Assembly (NCBI GenBank): GCA_945863085.1
Contig: CAMBCD010000003.1
Location: 1-25,121 of the forward strand
Source of the DNA: Bordetella parapertussis
Lineage (GTDB): Bacteria; Pseudomonadota; Gammaproteobacteria; Burkholderiales; SG8-41
Reading direction: 5' to 3'
DNA length: 25,121 bases
Within the stretch, counting starts at the first letter, position 1. Every line of letters begins with the position of its first letter. The position numbers were made by a program, and so were the translations under genes. The notes under the pieces were generated by a model, which worked only from the letters and a program-made list of their open reading frames with translations, searched no databases and was not told the DNA's origin. Of the stretch, positions 20,727 to 25,121 are shown piece after piece.

Positions 20727-21332
20727 TTACTCGCGCATTGCGCGCGCCGCTTTGGCGGCCGGACGTTCCCAGCAGCGTTTCATCCAGTGATCCAGGCGCG
20801 GCCATTTGCCGAGATCAATCGACAGCGCGCGATACAGCGCACCGGCGACATTGACATCGGCGACCGTAAACGCCTCGCCGATCAGCCAGGTTGATTCGGT
20901 GAGTGAAGTTTCCAGCACATCGAACGCGGGTGTGACCTGTTTCCAGCTGGCGGCGGCGATGTCGGCCTTGCGTTCGGCCGCGGGCAGCGCCACGGTGTGG
21001 CGCACGTAATCGACGATCTGGCGGTCGAGGCGGTCGGTTTCCCACAGGCTCCATTGCATCACCAGAGCCTGGTGTTTGACATCGGCGGGCCACAGCGGGC
21101 TGTGGTGTTTTTTGGCGAGATAGATGTTGATTGCCATCGACTCCGACAGGATGAAGCCGTCGTCATCGATGGTCGGCACGCGGGCATTGGGATTCAGTGC
21201 ACGGTAGGCGGGCGTCTGCGTCTCCGGCGCGCGCGGCAGCCAGTCTTCATGGTTGTATTCAAGGCCGAGTTCACCAGCCATCCAGATAACGCGAAGGGCG
21301 CGGGAGTTGGCGGAGCCGTAGATGCGGAGCAT
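20727..21332 (-). CDS. Glutathione S-transferase family protein
   Basis: A 201-aa cytosolic GST. The N-terminal thioredoxin-like domain includes MLRIYGSANSRALRVIWMAG (candidate active-site Ser/Asn near residue 10), NPNARVPTIDDDGFILSESM with the cis-Pro and the Glu-Ser glutathione-binding pair, and INIYLAKK. The helical C-terminal domain includes WSLWETDRLDRQIVDYVRHT and WLIGEAFTVADVNVAGALYR with the conserved N-capping Asp. The substrate is unknown. The start ATG lies only 3 nt after the stop codon of the restriction endonuclease gene. The gene has therefore lost any leader of its own and is probably transcribed from the restriction-modification operon. Confidence 0.93.
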   Translation of the reverse strand: MLRIYGSANSRALRVIWMAGELGLEYNHEDWLPRAPETQTPAYRALNPNARVPTIDDDGFILSESMAINIYLAKKHHSPLWPADVKHQALVMQWSLWETDRLDRQIVDYVRHTVALPAAERKADIAAASWKQVTPAFDVLETSLTESTWLIGEAFTVADVNVAGALYRALSIDLGKWPRLDHWMKRCWERPAAKAARAMRE

Positions 21333-21335
21333 GGG

Positions 21336-22073
21336 TTATTTACCTTTCAGTTTTGCAAAAGCCGTTGCTCTTGCGTGTAACGATATGGCGAAGTGACGAA
21401 TATCCAACTCGACATTAGGCTCATTGTAGGCGCCTTGTTTTCCCGTTCTGGCATTTGATGTAAAGAAACAGGCGGCGTCGTAAAGTCGCTCGCGCAACAG
21501 GCGCTCGCAGACCAATTCATATCGTTTGGCATAGCTCCGCTCCTGGAAGGTTTCGTCTACCTTGAACGGGGATAAATTGATTCGCTTGGTCGGCTTGGTT
21601 GATTTGTCTTGCTCTTCAAGCATAAAAATATAACCAAGCCACGGTCTCTGGGACGGCTTGTAAATGCCTTTGCTGTAAGCTGTCCAGAAGTCGGTTGCGT
21701 TTCCTAGGGCTTCTTCCACGCGGTTGTTGAAATTATTGCCGAAACTACCTACTTGAGACTTAACCTCAACCGCGGCAATCAAGTCAGTGCCTGATGCCAC
21801 CACCAAATCCCATTCTTTTGTGGGTCTGAAAAAACCGGGCAGGGTACGGGAAACCTTTGAAGTAGTATGGATGGTAAAATTTTCAAGCCCTGCGTCGTGA
21901 ACAATTTCGGCAACAAGGTTGACAAATCCATCGGCATGTTTGCCCGCAGTGACTTTCCCTCTGTTTCCTGCGTCTTTTACCCCAGTTCTGGATCCTTGTT
22001 TTTTGCCTTGCCTTAAGCGGGTTTTCCAAAAATGTTTTACCGCATCTCCTAGCTCTTTTTTGACATTAATCAA
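21336..22073 (-). CDS. PaeR7I/XhoI-family type II restriction endonuclease
   Basis: A 245-aa restriction enzyme of the PaeR7I family, whose characterised members cut CTCGAG. Seen: GKHADGFVNLVAEI, PGFFRPTKEWDL with the PD-(D/E)xK core D89 and E103-V-K105 (EVKSQVG), and the highly conserved FGNNFNNRVEEALG directly after. LGYIFMLEEQDKSTKP and YAKRYELVCERLLRERLYDA follow. All expected catalytic residues are present. The start is TTG at 22073, with a run of seven G immediately upstream serving as Shine-Dalgarno sequence. It lies 11 bp after the methyltransferase stop, in the methyltransferase-first order that protects the host. GC is visibly lower than in neighbouring genes, indicating recent transfer. 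Specificity is inferred from the family only. Confidence 0.9.
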   Translation of the reverse strand: MINVKKELGDAVKHFWKTRLRQGKKQGSRTGVKDAGNRGKVTAGKHADGFVNLVAEIVHDAGLENFTIHTTSKVSRTLPGFFRPTKEWDLVVASGTDLIAAVEVKSQVGSFGNNFNNRVEEALGNATDFWTAYSKGIYKPSQRPWLGYIFMLEEQDKSTKPTKRINLSPFKVDETFQERSYAKRYELVCERLLRERLYDAACFFTSNARTGKQGAYNEPNVELDIRHFAISLHARATAFAKLKGK

Positions 22074-22084
22074 TCGCCCCCCCT

Positions 22085-23077
22085 TTATTTGTTGTGCAGG
22101 CGAATGGTGCGCCCGGAAAAAAGTTTCGGCATTTCATTTTCCATGCGCTTGGCGGACATCTCGAAGTATTCTGGGTCAACTTCTATTCCGATGCTGTTAC
22201 GCCCCCACTTTGCGGCGGCGATATTCGTGGTTGCCGTGCCCATGAAAGGGTCGAGTACCGTATCGCCGACAAAGCTGAACATGCGCACAAGCCGCTCGGC
22301 CAGTTCAAGTGGGTAAGGCGCTGGATGTTGCCGCGTCGACGCACCGGTTACGCCCGACCAGATTTGCTGAAACCAGATTTTGTGTGATTCCGCAGGAATT
22401 ACGCTCAAGATCCGGGTGGCCACGGAAGGGCTGCGATATCCCCCAGGTTTTCGCTCCATCAGAATAAATTCAATATCGTTCTTGATGACGCTATTGGGTT
22501 CGTACGGTTTCCCGAGAAATCCCCCGCCATTGCCACTGGCTTCATATGCGGCATTTGCGATTTTGTACCAGATGATCGGAGTGAGATTGCTAAATCCTAT
22601 TTTCCGGCAATGCTCCTGGATGGAGGCGTGCAGCGGGAAAACAACGTGTTCCCCGGCATTTTTGCGCCGCGAGAGGCAAACATCGCCAACTACGCAGATT
22701 ACTCTTCCACCTGGAACGAGTGCGTCAAAACAGGATTGCCAAACCCGGTCTAATTCATCAAGAAAATTTTCGTACTCAGCGATGTAGCCCATTTGCCCAT
22801 CACTTTGATTGTATTCCTTGAGTGTCCAGTAGGGCGGTGAGGTAACAACGAGGTGTACGCTTTCGGCGGCAAGGAAATCGATCTCCCTGGAGTCATGCTG
22901 ATAAAGGTGATGCGTGGTTGGCAGTTGTGAAAGCTGAGCCTCAATCGCAGTCGTCAGTTTTTTATCTTTGGCGATTCTGGGCAGATCGGTTTGATGATTT
23001 GTAATCCGGCCAATTTCTGGCGGTAGCCAGTCAGATGGGTCAAAGGCCAAATTTTCAGAGCGAAGGGGTTTGTTCAT
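22085..23077 (-). CDS. Type II DNA methyltransferase, beta class (N4-cytosine or N6-adenine)
   Basis: Modification partner of the downstream endonuclease. The 330-aa protein has motif IV TSPPYW (79-84) before the SAM-binding motif I region DPFMGTATT (276-284), the circular order of beta-class enzymes. Other recognised blocks are HLVVTSPPYWTLKEYNQS, GGRVICVVGDVCLSRRKN, GNGGGFLGKPYEPN and HPAPYPLELAERLVRMFSFV. SPPY is most often seen in N4-cytosine enzymes, so m4C is the likelier mark. I chose the ATG at 23077 over the GTG at 23113 because a -10/-35 pair places the transcript start at this ATG. The characterised M.PaeR7I is a different, N6-adenine type enzyme, so this pairing is unusual. Confidence 0.9.
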   Translation of the reverse strand: MNKPLRSENLAFDPSDWLPPEIGRITNHQTDLPRIAKDKKLTTAIEAQLSQLPTTHHLYQHDSREIDFLAAESVHLVVTSPPYWTLKEYNQSDGQMGYIAEYENFLDELDRVWQSCFDALVPGGRVICVVGDVCLSRRKNAGEHVVFPLHASIQEHCRKIGFSNLTPIIWYKIANAAYEASGNGGGFLGKPYEPNSVIKNDIEFILMERKPGGYRSPSVATRILSVIPAESHKIWFQQIWSGVTGASTRQHPAPYPLELAERLVRMFSFVGDTVLDPFMGTATTNIAAAKWGRNSIGIEVDPEYFEMSAKRMENEMPKLFSGRTIRLHNK

Positions 23078-23083
23078 TTTTTC

Positions 23084-23112
23084 ATTATCCCAACGATCAC
23101 GGCATTTGACCA
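23084..23112 (-). promoter_or_regulatory. Predicted promoter of the restriction-modification operon (leaderless)
   Basis: -10 GATAAT (23089-23084) and -35 TGGTCA (23112-23107) are separated by 17 bp. The expected start of transcription, 7 nt after the -10, coincides with the A of the methyltransferase ATG at 23077. There is no Shine-Dalgarno sequence for that ATG. Both facts fit a leaderless mRNA. Confidence 0.5.
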
Positions 23113-23427
23113 CGAAGTGATTGGTCGGTCATGTTGTTTGGCTGATACTTGATTGATCAGCGGGGCGCAACATTTCCCTAGGAACTCGATGATTGCATGT
23201 TGAACTGAGCTGGCAATGCTCAAGTGATCTGAGTGGGGGGGGTAAATAACATAATAAAAACAAATGATTATCGATTATTTTTGATTGCATGACGGCAAAA
23301 TAAAAAACTGTCGCATCGCGGACGTACCCGTCGCCCGCCGGAACAAGCGGTTTAAACTTTGCTACCCATCGTCCGCGCGATACGAGCCACTCAGCGACTT
23401 TTCTGAACACTTTTACGAGATTTAGGC
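23113..23427. other. Gap without a recognised gene, between the R-M operon and the hydrolase
   Basis: This 315-bp region is AT-rich in its middle. It has an imperfect palindrome with CTGAT (23142-23146) and ATCAG (23156-23160), a run of eight G (23235-23242) and an A/T tract at about 23250-23310. The right third is GC-richer and probably belongs to the ancestral chromosome upstream of the hydrolase. A minus-strand open frame crosses it (23129-23458), but it has no recognisable domain and overlaps the hydrolase start. Confidence 0.5.
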
Positions 23428-24519
23428 ATGACCCAAGGCGACACCTTGTTCGATGCAAAACACCCCCTCGAAATCGCGGACCAGGGCTGCTTTTTCACCG
23501 GCGGGCGTTATCGCGAGCAGGACGACACGATGGCGGGCCAGATGTATGTGCAGTACCAGATCCCGGCCAAACAGAAATTTCCCTATCCCATCGTGATGAT
23601 CCACGGCGGCGGGCAGACCGGTGTCAATTTTCTTGGCACTCCGGACGGGCGTCGCGGCTGGGCGGATTATTTTCTCGCTGAGGGTTATGCGGTGTATGTG
23701 GTGGATCAGCCGGGGCGCGGGCGTTCGGGTTATTTCCCGCGCAGCTACGGCCCGTCAGTGCATCGCGGCACGGCGGTGACGGAGAAGCGGTTTTCGGCGC
23801 CGGAGAATGCCGGGCACTGGCCGCAGGCGAAGCTGCATACGCAATGGCCGGGCAGCGGTGTCGCCGGTGATGCGGCCTTTGACCAGTTTTATGCTTCGCA
23901 GGTCGAGGGCATGGAGGACATCAGTACCATTGAGTCACTTTTGCGCGAGGCGGGCAGTGAATTGCTCGACCGCATCGGACCGGCCGTGCTGCTGACGCAT
24001 TCGCAGGGCGGGCCGCTGGGCTGGACCATCGCCGATGCGCGGCCGAAGCTGGTGCGCGGCATTCTCGCGGTGGAGCCCAATGGCGCGCCGGTGTGGGAAA
24101 TGAAATTCAAGGGGCCGCCGGATTATTTCGAGGAAGACCGGATCACGCGGCCCTGGGGCATTACCCGCGGCCCACTGACTTTTTCGCCGGCGGTGGCCTC
24201 CGCCGATGTACTGAAATTCGTGCGCCAGGATGTGCCGGATGGTCCGGGGCTGGTGCAGTGCTGGCTGCAGGCCGAGCCGGCGCGGCAATTGCCCAATCTG
24301 AAAAACATTCCGATCCTGATTGTGACCGCCGAGGCTTCGTACCATGCGCCCTACGATCACTGCACTTCGCTGTTCCTGAAACAGGCCGGTGTGGAGCATG
24401 ATTTTGTGCGGCTGGCGGATGTCGGCATCCGCGGCAACGGGCACATGATGATGCTGGAAAAAAACAATCTGGAAATCGCGGCGTATTTCCGGCAATGGCT
24501 GGAACAGAAGGTCAAATAA
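23428..24519 (+). CDS. Alpha/beta-fold hydrolase (esterase-like)
   Basis: A 363-aa hydrolase. The oxyanion region is PIVMIHGGGQTG (about 54-65), then VVDQPGRGRSGYFPRSYGPS, nucleophile elbow THSQGG with S192, a candidate acid in AVEPNGAP (E216), and catalytic His339 in GNGHMMMLEKNN. It lacks a signal peptide. This long subfamily with the DQPGRGRSGY motif commonly lies beside Bug receptor genes in Burkholderiales. Here the next gene, 22 bp downstream with its own good ribosome-binding site, is a Bug receptor. Uptake of an ester or lactone and its hydrolysis is a reasonable inference, but the substrate is unknown. The ATG at 23428 has only a weak Shine-Dalgarno sequence. Confidence 0.88.
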   Translation: MTQGDTLFDAKHPLEIADQGCFFTGGRYREQDDTMAGQMYVQYQIPAKQKFPYPIVMIHGGGQTGVNFLGTPDGRRGWADYFLAEGYAVYVVDQPGRGRSGYFPRSYGPSVHRGTAVTEKRFSAPENAGHWPQAKLHTQWPGSGVAGDAAFDQFYASQVEGMEDISTIESLLREAGSELLDRIGPAVLLTHSQGGPLGWTIADARPKLVRGILAVEPNGAPVWEMKFKGPPDYFEEDRITRPWGITRGPLTFSPAVASADVLKFVRQDVPDGPGLVQCWLQAEPARQLPNLKNIPILIVTAEASYHAPYDHCTSLFLKQAGVEHDFVRLADVGIRGNGHMMMLEKNNLEIAAYFRQWLEQKVK

Positions 24520-24541
24520 AATCCATACAAGGAGAACTATC

Positions 24542-25121
24542 TTGAAAAAGCCGGAAATGGCGCGGCGTTTTGTTGCGGGCCTGGTGTCGGCCGGCATGTT
24601 GTGGAGTGGCGCCGGGATGGTCGCGGCTCAGGACTATCCGGCCAAATCGGTGCGGCTGATCGTGCCGGCTTCACCCGGCGGCGGGCTGGACATCATGGCG
24701 CGCGCGGTGGCGCTGGAGCTGACGCCGATGTGGGGCCAGTCGGTGGTGGTCGACAACCGGCCCGGCGCCGGGGTTTTTCTTGGCACGGAAATGGTGTCCA
24801 AGGCGCCCGCCGACGGTTACACGATGCTGATGATCAACGCCAATCTCGCGCCGAATCTGGTGCTGCTCAAGCGGCTTGACGTCGGCAGGCAGCTCACCGG
24901 AGTGGCGAAAATCGCCGACCTGCCGACCGCACTGGCGGTAAACACATCATTGCCGGTGAGGTCGGTGAAGGACCTGATCGCGCTGGCCGGCTCCTCGAAG
25001 CTGGCCTACAGCACCACCGGCAACGGCACCACCAGCAACATTACCGGTGAAATGTTGAAGCTTGCGGCGAAGGTGGACATCACCCACGTGCCGTACAAGG
25101 GCGGCAATCCGGCGATGGCGG
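24542..25121 (+). CDS. Bug-family periplasmic receptor, 3' end beyond the window
   Basis: Second Bug/TctC-like solute receptor. The start is a TTG at 24542 with AAGGAG about 7 nt upstream. The first internal ATG would cut the basic n-region of the signal peptide (KKPEMARRFVAGLVSAGMLW, cleavage near VAAQDYP). Family blocks follow: YPAKSVRLIVPASPGGGLDI, VVDNRPGAGVFLGTEMVSKA, PADGYTMLMINANLAPN, YSTTGNGTTSNITGEML and THVPYKGGNPAMA. The frame is open to the right edge, leaving roughly the last 40% unseen. It probably forms one operon with the alpha/beta hydrolase 22 bp upstream. Confidence 0.93.
   Translation, partial: MKKPEMARRFVAGLVSAGMLWSGAGMVAAQDYPAKSVRLIVPASPGGGLDIMARAVALELTPMWGQSVVVDNRPGAGVFLGTEMVSKAPADGYTMLMINANLAPNLVLLKRLDVGRQLTGVAKIADLPTALAVNTSLPVRSVKDLIALAGSSKLAYSTTGNGTTSNITGEMLKLAAKVDITHVPYKGGNPAMA

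Noticed and set aside
23129..23458. Minus-strand 109-codon frame upstream of the hydrolase
   Set aside because: Overlaps the hydrolase start, mixes two base-composition regimes, and has no domain.
1..25121. CRISPR arrays, tRNA and rRNA genes
   Set aside because: No regularly spaced identical repeats with spacers and no cloverleaf or rRNA-like sequence noticed; the regular palindromes at 1350-4010 are attC sites, differing in sequence and spaced by genes.

Overview
The window looks like a piece of the chromosome of a high-GC betaproteobacterium. The evidence is indirect. There are two Bug-type tripartite tricarboxylate transporter receptors (one complete, one cut by the right edge), a betaproteobacterial-style CobD/CbiB-family protein, a small DUF6494-type protein, and the neighbourhood M48 protease / phhB / rsgA with divergent orn. 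No rRNA, tRNA or CRISPR array was recognised. Most of the window is dense housekeeping sequence, interrupted by several visibly lower-GC acquired blocks.

Region 1 (1-1312) is the 3' part of fumC, followed by a REP-like hairpin and a strong intrinsic terminator. Region 2 (about 1348-4102) is the most interesting block: an integron gene-cassette array without an integrase beside it. It has four cassettes, all read on the minus strand: A, a two-helix membrane protein; B, another two-helix membrane protein; C, a secreted metal-dependent amidohydrolase; D, a RelE/ParE-type toxin with its antitoxin. Every cassette ends in an attC-like site. For all four, the first 7-13 nt of the cassette are repeated, in inverse orientation, at the start of its own attC, which is the signature of IntI-mediated cassette insertion. 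Upstream of cassette A is a segment laid out like the attI1 site of class 1 integrons. Where intI would be expected there is a MOSC-domain gene instead, so this is a cluster of attC sites lacking an integrase (CALIN-like) that seems to keep its attI.

Region 3 (4235-14946) is ordinary core genome. In order it holds MOSC protein, small secreted protein, a NudL-like CoA pyrophosphatase overlapping ybaK, patatin phospholipase overlapping a DUF938 methyltransferase, a GreA/GreB factor, CobD/CbiB-family protein, the minus-strand operon M48 protease-phhB-rsgA, divergent orn, and the minus-strand pair pgi-DUF6494 with a 4-bp overlap.

Region 4 (15026-18294) starts with a roughly 204-bp MITE-like element whose right end lies 11 bp upstream of the chosen lrgA start. 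It is followed by lrgAB, an EI24/CysZ-like membrane protein and a DUF883-yqjE-yqjK stress-envelope operon. Region 5 (18410-21332) contains a decayed sigma-factor gene fused by deletion to a truncated DUF1428 gene, a Bug receptor and a glutathione S-transferase.

Region 6 (21336-23112) is a low-GC type II restriction-modification operon. It encodes a beta-class DNA methyltransferase, with a predicted leaderless promoter, followed by a PaeR7I/XhoI-family endonuclease. The block abuts the GST start codon. Region 7 (23428-25121) is an alpha/beta hydrolase followed by a second Bug receptor that runs off the window, probably one catabolic/uptake operon.
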